Shown in pieces: positions 21,619-30,134 of a DNA stretch of 64,000 nucleotides. This stretch comes from Simiduia litorea. Its GTDB lineage: Bacteria; Pseudomonadota; Gammaproteobacteria; Pseudomonadales; Cellvibrionaceae. Within the stretch, counting starts at the first letter, position 1, and every line of letters begins with the position of its first letter. A program made the translations under genes and the position numbers. The stretch is taken from NCBI RefSeq assembly GCF_042853465.1, contig NZ_AP031497.1:496001-560000 (forward strand). The letters run 5' to 3'. The notes under the pieces were generated by a model. It made no database searches, was not told the DNA's origin, and was given only the letters and a program-made list of their open reading frames with translations.

Positions 21619-23364
21619 ATGACGTTTTACACACGCTTATCCATTGTCGCTATCCTACTTGCCGCACTCGTGGGTTGCGCTGGTCTCGAAAAACAACCCT
21701 CAGTGGCAGAGACCGAGCAAGAACTTGATGAGGCAGGCGTAGACGTTGTCGAGCCCGAAATTGCCGCGCCTATAGCGCGCGCTTTTGAGCCAGATACTTT
21801 CTACGCATTGTTAGTCGCCGAAATGGCCGGTAGCCGCGAGCGCTTTGATATCGCCCTGGGCAATTATGTGCAACAAGCCCATAAAACCCGTGATCCAGGG
21901 GTAATTGCCAGAGCCACGCGTATCGCTCGGTTCCTAGAGAATCGCTCGGCCGCGCTTGAAATGTCCGTGCTCTGGGTTGAGGTCGAGCCAGAAAACAATG
22001 AAGCTCGCGTGCTTGCCGCATCCGAACTGTCTGAGGCTGGGCGCTTGTCGGAAGCTTTTACCCATGCAGACTATTTAGCGGCGCAAGGCAACCCTATGTT
22101 GTTGCAGACGGTCGCTGCCTACGCCAGTAAAGGCACGGATATCGAGCGCGAACAATTGATCGTCGGGCTAGAAACGCTGAAGCCTCAGTATCCCGACGCC
22201 GTTGAGCTATGGATGGCGTTGGCGCTTGCCTACCAGCAGCAGGGGTTGATGGATCAAGCGGTGGCCGCGGTTAAAAAAGCGGTCAAGCTAGATCCAGAGC
22301 ACTTTCAAGCGCAAGCCCTGCAAGCGCGTATCCGCTTCCAACAGGGCGACCAAGTGGGCGCTATTCGCCAGATGGCGGCACTGGTAGACACCAACCCGGG
22401 CGATAACCGGATTCGGTTGCAGTATGCGCGCATGCTAGCGGGCACGGATATGGTAAAGGCTGCCGATCAATTTGAGGTGTTGGTGCAGGACAATCCTCAC
22501 GATGCCGATCTGCTCTTGTCTCTCGCACTGATTCGCTTCGAACAAAAGAATTTTGAGCCGGCCAAGGCGTTGTTTGAGCAGCTAACCGACATAGAGTCGC
22601 GTAGATCTACGGCTTACTACTATTTGGCGCGTATCGCTCAGCAGCAGGGTGATTTCAATGACGCGTTAAATAATTACCTGAAAGTAGAGCTGGGGCCAGA
22701 TTTTATGCCGGCGCTGGTGCAAACCTTGGAGATATTGGTCGCGGCGGGCGAGTTAAAGCCGGCTAACGCAAGAATGCAGGCTGTGCGTAAAACCGTGCCT
22801 CAGCAAGTTGAGCGCTTGTTTGCCCTGGAGGCTGAGGTGTACGGCAAATACGATCACCTAGAGGCCGCTGAGCAAATCTTATCTCAGGGCCTGGCGGTAG
22901 TGCCCGATAGTACAAGGTTGCTCTTCAGTCGGGCCATGATCAACGAGCGGCGCAACATGCTCGACCTAGCCGAGCTGGATTTTCGCAAAGTTATTCGCTA
23001 CGAGCCGAACAACGCCATGGCACTGAATGCCCTCGGTTACACGCTGGCTGATCGCACCGACCGGTTCGATGAGGCTTACGAGCTGATTGTGCAAGCCCAT
23101 ACGTTGAAGCCAGATGATGCCGCGATTATTGATAGTTTGGGCTGGGTCAGCTATCGCATGGGAAATTATACTGAGGCCCTATTGCGCTTAAAGGAGGCGT
23201 ATACGCTGTTTCCCGACCCAGAAATTGCCGCCCACCTCGGTGAAGTGCTTTGGGTGACTGGCGATAGGGCGGCGGCCTTAGATGTCTGGCGCGAGGGGAT
23301 CGAACTGAACCCGAATAGCGACTTGATTCCCGCGGTCATGCAACGCTTAGGTGCCCCTGAATAG
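21619..23364 (+). CDS. TPR-repeat lipoprotein
   Basis: 581 residues with a lipoprotein signal peptide (LLAALVGCAG, lipidated Cys at about 20), then about ten tetratricopeptide repeats from about residue 60 to the C-terminus (for example ALNALGYTLADRTDRFDEAYEL, IDSLGWVSYRMGNYTEALLRLKEAY). Located directly before lolB, as in Pseudomonas, where the equivalent gene is also a TPR protein of unclear role. GGAG precedes the ATG. It is probably an outer-membrane or periplasmic adaptor; the lolB stop-start junction (TAGATG) points to cotranslation and a possible link to lipoprotein sorting. Confidence 0.88.
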   Translation: MTFYTRLSIVAILLAALVGCAGLEKQPSVAETEQELDEAGVDVVEPEIAAPIARAFEPDTFYALLVAEMAGSRERFDIALGNYVQQAHKTRDPGVIARATRIARFLENRSAALEMSVLWVEVEPENNEARVLAASELSEAGRLSEAFTHADYLAAQGNPMLLQTVAAYASKGTDIEREQLIVGLETLKPQYPDAVELWMALALAYQQQGLMDQAVAAVKKAVKLDPEHFQAQALQARIRFQQGDQVGAIRQMAALVDTNPGDNRIRLQYARMLAGTDMVKAADQFEVLVQDNPHDADLLLSLALIRFEQKNFEPAKALFEQLTDIESRRSTAYYYLARIAQQQGDFNDALNNYLKVELGPDFMPALVQTLEILVAAGELKPANARMQAVRKTVPQQVERLFALEAEVYGKYDHLEAAEQILSQGLAVVPDSTRLLFSRAMINERRNMLDLAELDFRKVIRYEPNNAMALNALGYTLADRTDRFDEAYELIVQAHTLKPDDAAIIDSLGWVSYRMGNYTEALLRLKEAYTLFPDPEIAAHLGEVLWVTGDRAAALDVWREGIELNPNSDLIPAVMQRLGAPE

Positions 23365-24015
23365 ATGACTCGCATTAGCAACTTACTGTGTTCGTGGCGT
23401 CAATTGGCCTTGGTGTTGGCTGGAGCATTACTGCTTCAGGCGTGTGCCGGTAAACATATACCTGTTCCCGCCGACGCCCTGCTCGATCAGCGCGAGCAGC
23501 AGTTAATGCGCCTTGAGCATTGGTCTTTTAAGGGCAAGCTCGGCGTTAAAGCGCCCGGCGAGAGTGCCTCTATTTACATTACCTGGGATCAGCAAAAACA
23601 AGATTATGTGATAAGTCTGCAGGGCCCCTTAGGGCAAGGTAGCGCTAAAGTGTTGGGCTCTAATAGCGGTGCAACCTTGGAGCAAGATGGCGAGCACTAC
23701 CAGTCTGATGACGTTGAGACCTTAGTGTTCCAGCAGTTTGGTTGGCAGTTGCCAGTGCATCAATTGAAGTATTGGCTGCGCGCCTTGCCGTCACCGGCGA
23801 GCGCAGACAGGCGGCAACTCATGCGCGACGAGCAGGGGCTATTGCTTAGTCAGCAGCAGGCTGGCTGGCGTATGGAGTACAGCCAGTACCACTGGGTCGG
23901 CGAGCAGGCGCTGCCCGGTAAAATTAAGGCCGAGTCCTCGTCACTCGGCGTGCGTTTAATCTTAGTGATCAATCAATGGCAATTGGGCGCAAAAACGTTA
24001 GGGGCAAATCAGTAG
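23365..24015 (+). CDS. lolB: Outer-membrane lipoprotein receptor LolB
   Basis: Accepts lipoproteins from LolA and inserts them into the outer membrane. 216 residues with the lipobox LLLQACAG (Cys at about residue 27) and a C-terminal LolB beta fold (WSFKGKLGVKAPGESASIYITW, QGPLGQG). The ATG follows the stop of the TPR gene with no gap. Length is typical. Ends two bases before the ispE start. Confidence 0.94.
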   Translation: MTRISNLLCSWRQLALVLAGALLLQACAGKHIPVPADALLDQREQQLMRLEHWSFKGKLGVKAPGESASIYITWDQQKQDYVISLQGPLGQGSAKVLGSNSGATLEQDGEHYQSDDVETLVFQQFGWQLPVHQLKYWLRALPSPASADRRQLMRDEQGLLLSQQQAGWRMEYSQYHWVGEQALPGKIKAESSSLGVRLILVINQWQLGAKTLGANQ

Positions 24016-24017
24016 TT

Positions 24018-24887
24018 ATGCCGGTTCAATCTTCCTTGCTACGCTGGCCAGCACCGGCCAAGTTAAATCTCTGCTTGCACATCACAGGCCGCCGGCCCGA
24101 TGGTTACCACAATATCCAAACCTTATTTCAGTTGCTCAATTATGGCGATTATTTGGTTTTTCACCCAACGGATGATGGCCTTATCTCGCTGGCTCAGCCC
24201 ATGCTCGATGTGGCAGATGCCGATAATCTTGTGGTGCGGGCTGCCCGCGCGCTGCAGCAAGCCACGGGCTGCAGCAAGGGTGCGACCATCAGTGTTGATA
24301 AGCGCATTCCCATGGGCGGCGGTCTAGGCGGTGGTTCGTCGAATGCGGCGACCACGCTGGTGGCGTTAAATTACCTCTGGTCAACGGGGTTAAGTTTGCC
24401 GCATTTAGCCGAGGTTGGGCTGCAGCTGGGGGCCGATGTGCCGGTGTTTATTATGGGCCAGACTGCTTGGGCGGAAGGTGTTGGCGAGCGCTTAACGCCG
24501 GTGCAGATGCCGAGCCATTGGTATCTGGTGGTCACGCCAAATTGCCATGTCTCTACCGCCGCAATATTTTCAAACAAAGATTTGACAAGAGACACAGCCG
24601 ACATTACAGTAGCGGCCTTTCTTGAGCAGGGTGGGCAGAATGACTGCCAAGCGTTGGTTGCAACGCTCTACCCTCAAGTGCGCCAAGTCATTGATTGGCT
24701 TAATCAATTTGGTGCAGCTCAGATGACTGGAACAGGTGCCAGTGTGTATTGCGCCTTCGCCAGTGCAGAAGCAGCACAAGCCGTTTTGTGTATTCTGCCG
24801 AAGCGTTGGCAAGGGTTCGTAGCGCAAGCTGTGAATGCATCACCCTTACATAATCTGTTACAGAAAGTTGACGTTACTGGGGCATAG
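24018..24887 (+). CDS. ispE: 4-diphosphocytidyl-2-C-methyl-D-erythritol kinase
   Basis: GHMP kinase of the non-mevalonate isoprenoid pathway. From the ATG at 24018 it has 289 residues, starting MPVQSSLLRWPAPAKLNLCL; a longer in-frame start inside lolB is less likely. Motifs: PAPAKLNLCLHITGRRPDGYH and the ATP loop PMGGGLGGGSSNAATTL, and the C-terminal MTGTGASVYCAF. Its last ten bases, including the TAG, lie inside the tRNA-Gln gene, so the 3' end of the coding region doubles as the acceptor stem of that tRNA. Confidence 0.95.
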   Translation: MPVQSSLLRWPAPAKLNLCLHITGRRPDGYHNIQTLFQLLNYGDYLVFHPTDDGLISLAQPMLDVADADNLVVRAARALQQATGCSKGATISVDKRIPMGGGLGGGSSNAATTLVALNYLWSTGLSLPHLAEVGLQLGADVPVFIMGQTAWAEGVGERLTPVQMPSHWYLVVTPNCHVSTAAIFSNKDLTRDTADITVAAFLEQGGQNDCQALVATLYPQVRQVIDWLNQFGAAQMTGTGASVYCAFASAEAAQAVLCILPKRWQGFVAQAVNASPLHNLLQKVDVTGA

Positions 24888-24952
24888 CCAAGCGGTAAGG
24901 CAGCGGGTTTTGATCCCGTCATGCGAAGGTTCGAATCCTTCTGCCCCAGCCA
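24878..24952 (+). tRNA. glnT: tRNA-Gln (TTG)
   Basis: 75 bases with encoded CCA. TGGGGCA pairs with TGCCCCA; the anticodon loop in CGGGTTTTGATCCCG reads TTG. It starts within the last codons of ispE (overlap 24878-24887). Promoter must be inside ispE or upstream; no strong -35 is visible close by. Confidence 0.96.
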
Positions 24953-25075
24953 TATTCAGGTATTAAGGTGTTCGTGCGCAGGCATGCGCAACATCTTACT
25001 TCTATAATCAGTGACTTTGAGTTGATCAAAAGAATCTGACACAGACAGCTAACTGGCAGCAAAGGTAACTCCCTC

Positions 25076-26020
25076 GTGAACAATTTCATGGTCTTTACCG
25101 GCAACGCAAACCCTGCGTTGGCGCAAAAAATCGTTGATCAATTGGGGCTGCCTTTAGGCGATGCCAGTGTTAATAAATTCTCCGACGGCGAAATATCCGT
25201 TGAACTGAACGAAAACGTGCGCGGTTGCGATGTTTTTGTTGTGCAGTCTACTTGCGCGCCTACCAACGATAACTTAATGGAGTTGATCGTTATGGTCGAC
25301 GCTTTGCGTCGCGCCTCCGCTGGCCGTATCACTGCTGTTGTTCCTTATTTTGGTTATGCTCGGCAAGATCGCCGTGTGCGTTCAGCCCGTGTGCCTATTA
25401 CCGCAAAAGTCGTGGCCGATATGATGGTTGCTGTGGGTGTAGACCGGGTTTTAACTGTCGATTTACACGCCGAGCAAATTCAAGGCTTCTTCGATGTGCC
25501 GGTTGATAACGTCTACGGCTCGTCGGTCTTAATTGAAGATATCGAGCAACAAAAGTTTGAAGATTTGGTTGTGGTTTCGCCCGATATTGGCGGTGTTGTT
25601 CGCGCCCGCGCCGTGGCCAAGCAGTTGGATATTGAACTCGCCATCATCGATAAGCGTCGCCCGAAAGCCAATATGGCCGAAGTGATGAACCTGATTGGCG
25701 ACGTTGATGGTCGCACCTGTTTATTGATCGATGACATGGTCGATACCGCGGGCACTTTATGTAGCGCCGCTGCCGCGTTAAAAGCGCGTGGCGCTAAGAA
25801 AGTTGTAGCCTACTGTACCCATGCAGTGTTATCCGGTAAGGCCATTGCAAACCTAGACGGCTCTGTACTTGACGAGCTAGTGGTAACGGATTCTATTCCG
25901 TTGAATGAAGCCGCGAGCCAATGTAGCCGCGTACGTCAATTGACCTTATCAAGAATGTTAGCTGAGGCGGTGCGCCGCTTGAGCAATGAAGAATCACTGA
26001 GTGCTATGTTCCGCATGTAA
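25076..26020 (+). CDS. prs: Ribose-phosphate pyrophosphokinase
   Basis: Makes PRPP for nucleotides, histidine, tryptophan and NAD. 314 residues from a GTG start (25076), giving MNNFMVFTGNANPALA, which aligns with the usual class I start; AAAGG lies 11 bases upstream. Motifs: FGYARQDRRVRSARVPITAK, the histidine in VDLHAEQIQGFFDVP, and the PRPP loop LLIDDMVDTAGTLC. Downstream of tRNA-Gln by 123 bases; a weak terminator-like hairpin at 26042 follows. Confidence 0.96.
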   Translation: MNNFMVFTGNANPALAQKIVDQLGLPLGDASVNKFSDGEISVELNENVRGCDVFVVQSTCAPTNDNLMELIVMVDALRRASAGRITAVVPYFGYARQDRRVRSARVPITAKVVADMMVAVGVDRVLTVDLHAEQIQGFFDVPVDNVYGSSVLIEDIEQQKFEDLVVVSPDIGGVVRARAVAKQLDIELAIIDKRRPKANMAEVMNLIGDVDGRTCLLIDDMVDTAGTLCSAAAALKARGAKKVVAYCTHAVLSGKAIANLDGSVLDELVVTDSIPLNEAASQCSRVRQLTLSRMLAEAVRRLSNEESLSAMFRM

Positions 26021-26041
26021 GCGGCGGGCACCGTGTTAAGC

Positions 26042-26060
26042 GCCGAATCATCGGCTTTTT
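26042..26060 (+). terminator. Weak terminator-like hairpin after prs
   Basis: GCCGA-ATCA-TCGGC followed by TTTTT. The stem is only 5 bp, so partial read-through to rplY is likely. Confidence 0.4.
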
Positions 26061-26113
26061 AAACCCCTGTCAAAACCGGTCGCAGGTTCTGATGGATTAT
26101 TGAGGACACTACA

Positions 26114-26755
26114 ATGTCTGATGCATTTACAATTATCGCTGAAAAGCGTGACCTTGAAGGGAAAGGTGCGAGCCGCCGCCTTCGTCGTCTCGCTGGCAAA
26201 GTTCCCGCTATCATTTATGGCGGTAAGTCTGCACCTGCAAACGTTCAATTGATTCACAAGGACTTAGTAAAGTCTTTGGAGAACGAAGCATTTTACTCGC
26301 ACATCATCTCTATCGTGGTGGACGGTAAAGCGGAAGACGTTTTGTTGAAAGATCTGCAGCGTCACCCCTCTAAGCCACAAATTTTGCACGCTGATTTCCA
26401 GCGCGTTGTTCGTGGCCAGAAGATGCACGTCCGCGTACCGTTGCACTTCATTAACGAAGCAACGGCCAAAGGCGTTAAGCAAGGTGGCGGTATCGTTTCT
26501 CACCTGATGACAGATTTGGAAATCAATGTATTGCCAAAAGATCTGCCAGAGTTCATTGAAGTTGATGTGGCCAATTTAGGCTTGGGCGAAAGCTTGCACA
26601 TCTCTGATCTGAAACTGCCAAAAGGTGTTGAGTCTATCGAATTGTCTCACGGCGCAGAGCACGATCAGCCCGTTGTTAGCATCATCAAGCCGCGCGGTAT
26701 GGCAGCAGACGACGCCAGCACTGACGAAGCGGAAGGCGAAGCAGACGCAGAGTAA
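26114..26755 (+). CDS. rplY: 50S ribosomal protein L25 / Ctc family
   Basis: Binds 5S rRNA in the large subunit. 213 residues: an N-terminal L25 domain (about 1-95, GKGASRRLRRLAGKVPAIIYG) and the C-terminal beta domain of the long TL5/Ctc form (about 100-190), then an acidic tail (DDASTDEAEGEADAE). E. coli L25 has only the first domain, so this is the long type, normal for Pseudomonas relatives. AGGAC lies before the ATG. Followed by pth after 56 bases. Confidence 0.95.
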   Translation: MSDAFTIIAEKRDLEGKGASRRLRRLAGKVPAIIYGGKSAPANVQLIHKDLVKSLENEAFYSHIISIVVDGKAEDVLLKDLQRHPSKPQILHADFQRVVRGQKMHVRVPLHFINEATAKGVKQGGGIVSHLMTDLEINVLPKDLPEFIEVDVANLGLGESLHISDLKLPKGVESIELSHGAEHDQPVVSIIKPRGMAADDASTDEAEGEADAE

Positions 26756-26799
26756 TTTGCTAGCGGCCCGGCTAGTTGCTGGGCTCTCTGCCTGAATAT

Positions 26800-26892
26800 G
26801 GCCCCTGCATTATGAGCGATCCAATTAAACTCATCGTTGGTTTGGGAAACCCCGGCCTAGAGTACGATCGGACGCGACATAATGCAGGGGCC
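26800..26892 (+). promoter_or_regulatory. Perfect 15-bp inverted repeat spanning the pth start codon
   Basis: GGCCCCTGCATTATG (26800-26814) is exactly complementary to CATAATGCAGGGGCC (26878-26892), with a 63-base loop. The pth ATG (26812-26814) is inside the left arm; the right arm encodes the conserved His-Asn-Ala-Gly-Ala of the enzyme. In mRNA the start codon would be paired. Possible translational control; see findings. Confidence 0.6.
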
Positions 26893-27396
26893 GATTTCGT
26901 TTTTGAACTAGCACGTCAGTTCAGCGCCCAATTAGTACCTGACAATAAAGTGTTCGGTTTAACCGCCAGAATATTTATTGGCAGCCAAGACGTTCGTTTA
27001 CTTATCCCCACGACTTTTATGAACCGCAGTGGTCAGTCTGTGGGGGCATTGGCGACATTTTTTAAAATTGAGCCAGAGGCGATTTTAGTCGCACACGACG
27101 AATTAGATTTAGCGCCGGGCGTCGCACGGTTAAAAGTTGGCGGCGGTCATGGTGGTCACAACGGATTGCGCGACATTATTAGCTCGCTCGCTAATAACAA
27201 AAATTTTATGCGGTTGCGCATAGGTATCGGCCACCCAGGCCATGCCAGTCAGGTGTCCGGCTACGTGCTTAAACGCGCACCGATCGCGGAACAACAACTT
27301 ATCGACGATGCCATTGCCGATGCCTTACGCCAAATAAAGCCAACAGTGGCTGGCGATTTGGAAGCGGCGATGCGCGAATTGCACACCAAGAAATAA
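26812..27396 (+). CDS. pth: Peptidyl-tRNA hydrolase
   Basis: Recycles peptidyl-tRNA dropped by ribosomes. 194 residues, the same length as E. coli Pth. The ATG at 26812 gives MSDPIKLIVGLGNPG. Active-site residues are visible: Asn in VGLGNPG, His in RTRHNAGADF, Asn in TTFMNRSG, Asp in VAHDELDLAPG and the GGHGGHNGLRDI loop. No clear Shine-Dalgarno is seen, and the start codon lies in a long-range stem. Between rplY and ychF as in Pseudomonas. Confidence 0.95.
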   Translation: MSDPIKLIVGLGNPGLEYDRTRHNAGADFVFELARQFSAQLVPDNKVFGLTARIFIGSQDVRLLIPTTFMNRSGQSVGALATFFKIEPEAILVAHDELDLAPGVARLKVGGGHGGHNGLRDIISSLANNKNFMRLRIGIGHPGHASQVSGYVLKRAPIAEQQLIDDAIADALRQIKPTVAGDLEAAMRELHTKK

Positions 27397-27416
27397 TTGA
27401 TTTCGAGGAAATAGTT

Positions 27417-28508
27417 ATGGGCTTTAATTGTGGAATTGTAGGTCTGCCTAATGTTGGCAAGTCCACCTTGTTTAATGCGCTGACCAATGCGGGTATAGGT
27501 GCAGAAAACTTTCCTTTCTGCACCATCGAGCCCAATGCTGGCGTGGTGGCTGTACCCGATCCGCGCCAAGATAAGCTAGCAGAAATTGTTAAACCCGAGC
27601 GCGTAGTGGCAACTACCATGGAGTTTATCGATATTGCTGGTATCGTTGCTGGCGCCTCAAAAGGCGAAGGCCTAGGTAATAAATTCCTGGCTAATATTCG
27701 CGAAACCGATGCCATTGCCCACGTCGTACGCTGCTTCGATGACGACAACGTTATTCACGTGGCTAACGGTGTAAACCCGGCTGCCGATATTGAAGTGATT
27801 AACACCGAGTTGGCCCTAGCCGATTTGGAGGCCGTTGATAAGGCGATAAACCGGTATGCCAAGGCGGCTAAGGGTCAAGATAAGCACGCTATGGCCATGA
27901 AGGCTATATTAGAAAAAATTCAACCACACTTAAATGAAGCTAAGCCCTTGCGCTCTTTTGGCCTAGATAAAGACGAGTTGTTGTTGCTGAAAGAAATTAA
28001 TTTGTTAACGCTTAAACCCACCATGTATATCGCTAACGTGGGCGAAGATGGCTTTGAAAACAACCCGCATTTAGATGTAGTGACTAAAATTGCCGCTGAA
28101 GAAAAATCCGTGGTGGTGCCCATTTGCAATAAGTTAGAAGCCGATATTGCCGAGCTGGATGGCGAGGATAAAGCTGAGTTTCTCGCTGAAATGGGCATGG
28201 ACGAACCGGGTTTAAATCGTGTCATTCGCGCTGGTTACCAGCTCTTGGGTTTGCAAACCTACTTTACTGCCGGCGTGAAAGAAGTGCGTGCATGGACCAT
28301 AAAAGTTGGCGCCACGGCACCGCAGGCGGCGGGTGTTATCCACACGGATTTTGAAAAAGGTTTTATCCGCGCTGAGACCATCGCCTACGATGACTTTGTT
28401 GAATACAAGGGCGAGCAGGGTGCAAAAAATGCCGGAAAGTCGCGCAAAGAAGGTAAAGAATATGTCGTCAAAGATGGCGATGTATTGCACTTTTTGTTTA
28501 ACGTTTAA
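27417..28508 (+). CDS. ychF: Ribosome-associated ATPase YchF
   Basis: Obg-family P-loop protein that prefers ATP and binds ribosomes. 363 residues: Walker A GLPNVGKSTLFNALT (about 8-22), switch region DIAGIVAGASKGEGLGNKFL, NKLE-type motif CNKLEADI, a helical insert and a C-terminal TGS domain (about 280-363, VKDGDVLHFLFNV). Follows pth by 20 bases with GAGG upstream. The last codons and the TAA are formed by the first two copies of the GTTTAAC tandem repeat. Confidence 0.96.
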   Translation: MGFNCGIVGLPNVGKSTLFNALTNAGIGAENFPFCTIEPNAGVVAVPDPRQDKLAEIVKPERVVATTMEFIDIAGIVAGASKGEGLGNKFLANIRETDAIAHVVRCFDDDNVIHVANGVNPAADIEVINTELALADLEAVDKAINRYAKAAKGQDKHAMAMKAILEKIQPHLNEAKPLRSFGLDKDELLLLKEINLLTLKPTMYIANVGEDGFENNPHLDVVTKIAAEEKSVVVPICNKLEADIAELDGEDKAEFLAEMGMDEPGLNRVIRAGYQLLGLQTYFTAGVKEVRAWTIKVGATAPQAAGVIHTDFEKGFIRAETIAYDDFVEYKGEQGAKNAGKSRKEGKEYVVKDGDVLHFLFNV

Positions 28509-28564
28509 CGTTTAACGTTTAACGTTTAACGTTTAACGTTTAACGTTTAACGTTTAACGTTTAA
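28496..28564 (+). repeat. Heptanucleotide tandem array, GTTTAAC x9 plus 6 bases
   Basis: Nine perfect copies of GTTTAAC (28496-28558) followed by GTTTAA. The first copies encode the final Asn-Val and TAA of ychF. As 7 is not a multiple of 3 and the unit contains TAA on both strands, the array has stop codons in all six frames. A terminator follows 20 bases later. Confidence 0.97.
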
Positions 28565-28584
28565 TGTTCGAATGTAAATTCTGA

Positions 28585-28612
28585 AAAAAAGGGATCGCGA
28601 GATCCCTTTTTT
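28585..28612. terminator. Bidirectional terminator between ychF and PstS-like gene
   Basis: AAAAAAGGGATC-GCGA-GATCCCTTTTTT, a perfect stem with A and T runs on the two sides. It lies between the convergent stops at 28508 and 28631. Confidence 0.92.
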
Positions 28613-28630
28613 AGTTCTCGTTTCTATTGG

Positions 28631-29038
28631 TTAAAACTTGGCCGCTACTTTAACGTTGGCGGTTACATTATTTGCATCAATGTAGCCAATGGTGTTGGGA
28701 TTTTCGGCAACGAGTTTCAATACATCCGCATCGCTATTTACCTCCTTGGGAGGCGTGCCCTGCCCAGTAAAAAGCAACTTCGACCAATAGGCTTTCAATT
28801 GGCTCGCCGATTTGTTTAGCACTTTATCCATGAATTCGGCGCTGCTGCTAGAGCTTTCAGGTTGGTTTATAGGGATGGCCGTGGAGCCGTCGGGGAAAGC
28901 CTTTGCTTTACCGAGGAATAGATGTGTGATGCCGGTTGCATCCATATTATTACTGTTGCTCGGGTGCACAATAACGGCAACCTCTGCTTGGCATATAGTG
29001 CTTGCGCTAAGTAGTCCTGCACAGATGATTTTTTTCAT
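28631..29038 (-). CDS. Small PstS-like periplasmic binding protein
   Basis: 135 residues with a signal peptide (about 1-18) and a single PBP-like lobe: VAVIVHPSNSNNMDATGITHLFLGKAKAFPDG, then AYWSKLLFTGQGTPPKEVNSDADVLKLVAENPNTIGYIDA. It is related to the first part of phosphate-binding PstS but far shorter and with no transporter genes nearby. AAGGAG precedes the ATG, and it starts 11 bases after the porin stop, so the two are cotranscribed. Role could be phosphate or other anion capture beside the porin; the ligand is not known. Confidence 0.85.
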   Translation of the reverse strand: MKKIICAGLLSASTICQAEVAVIVHPSNSNNMDATGITHLFLGKAKAFPDGSTAIPINQPESSSSSAEFMDKVLNKSASQLKAYWSKLLFTGQGTPPKEVNSDADVLKLVAENPNTIGYIDANNVTANVKVAAKF

Positions 29039-29048
29039 TTCAGGCTCC

Positions 29049-30134
29049 TTAGAATACGACGTCGATGCCGAAGGTTAAACTTTTGCTATCACCGGCGACG
29101 GCCAGATCAAATGAATTATCTTTTACTTCGTCGTATTGAATTTTAAACGCCGCCGAGGAATGAAAGTCCCAGCGTAGCCCAAGGAAGGTTGTGTTGTGAT
29201 CTTCGGGGTCGCCTTCCGCATCTTCCTTAAACGTCGAGTAGCCTACAAAGGGTGTGTAGTCACCGACGCGATAGCCCAGTGTGAGCATGCCGGTATCCAA
29301 ATTTCCGCCTAGGTCTAAACGATTTAATTCCGTGAGAAAAAAGAAGTTACCAAAGTCGCCATTTACCGCCATGCCATAAAATTTACCTTGCCGCTCATCC
29401 TTGCCATCCCATAACACAGGCACACCGCTGCGATAGCGTTTGTTGGTGTACTGCATGTGGGTCAAGCGCACTTCGAGCCAGTCTCGGCTTAGGGTCACAA
29501 CACCGCCCAAAATATCTTTCCAGATTTCCCGAGTCGGTTCTAGAAAGAAGAACTCACTTAGCAACTGATTGTCTTTGCTGTCTTCATTGCCGCCATAAAC
29601 ACTGGCGCCAAATGCCCACTCGCCCCAGGTGTCGCGATAATTCAGATTTGCGCCGTTGTAATTAAATATTTGCCAGGTATACGTATCTGCGGGAGGTCTC
29701 ATCCAGACATAGGCGTAGCCAACATCGTAGAAGTCGGAATAATAAAACAATGGCAAGCGCTTTTTGCCGGCCTGGAAAGTCCAATTGTCATTGATGTCGT
29801 AGGAAAGGTAGGCCCATTCGAGCCGTGCATTGTAATCATCTGCACCGCGGCCAACCAGTTGGGCCGTGGCTGTGAGACCCTGGGCGAGGTTGGCATTGGC
29901 CTGGATGCCGATCAACGACTCAGGCGTAAACGACCAATCTTCATCGTAGGATGACACTATGGGGTAGTCTGCGAGGAAGGTGGGTGGAACGTCGTACTGC
30001 GGAACTCCAGTCCCGCTTAGCACTTTACCGGCGTTGATGCTGGTAAAACCTGAAAAGCTGATCTCGCCGCTGGCGCTAAGTGCTGTTGCTAAAACCGCGA
30101 ATCCAACAGCATTCGCCAATATTTTTTGCTGCAT
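29049..30134 (-). CDS. Outer-membrane porin-like protein
   Basis: 361 residues with a signal peptide (about 1-23), then alternating amphipathic beta strands (LEWAYLSYDINDNWTFQAGKKRLPLFYYSDFYDVGYAYVWMRPP) and a terminal Phe (FGIDVVF), the outer-membrane beta-barrel signal. The pattern fits a 16-strand general or phosphate-selective type porin, though the length is a little short. AGAGG precedes the ATG. First gene of a two-gene unit with the PstS-like protein, which suggests anion uptake (inference). Confidence 0.82.
   Translation of the reverse strand: MQQKILANAVGFAVLATALSASGEISFSGFTSINAGKVLSGTGVPQYDVPPTFLADYPIVSSYDEDWSFTPESLIGIQANANLAQGLTATAQLVGRGADDYNARLEWAYLSYDINDNWTFQAGKKRLPLFYYSDFYDVGYAYVWMRPPADTYTWQIFNYNGANLNYRDTWGEWAFGASVYGGNEDSKDNQLLSEFFFLEPTREIWKDILGGVVTLSRDWLEVRLTHMQYTNKRYRSGVPVLWDGKDERQGKFYGMAVNGDFGNFFFLTELNRLDLGGNLDTGMLTLGYRVGDYTPFVGYSTFKEDAEGDPEDHNTTFLGLRWDFHSSAAFKIQYDEVKDNSFDLAVAGDSKSLTFGIDVVF

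Noticed and set aside
28496..28564. Possible CRISPR or attachment site
   Set aside because: Units are 7 bases in direct tandem with no spacers and no cas or integrase gene nearby; a simple heptamer repeat fits better.
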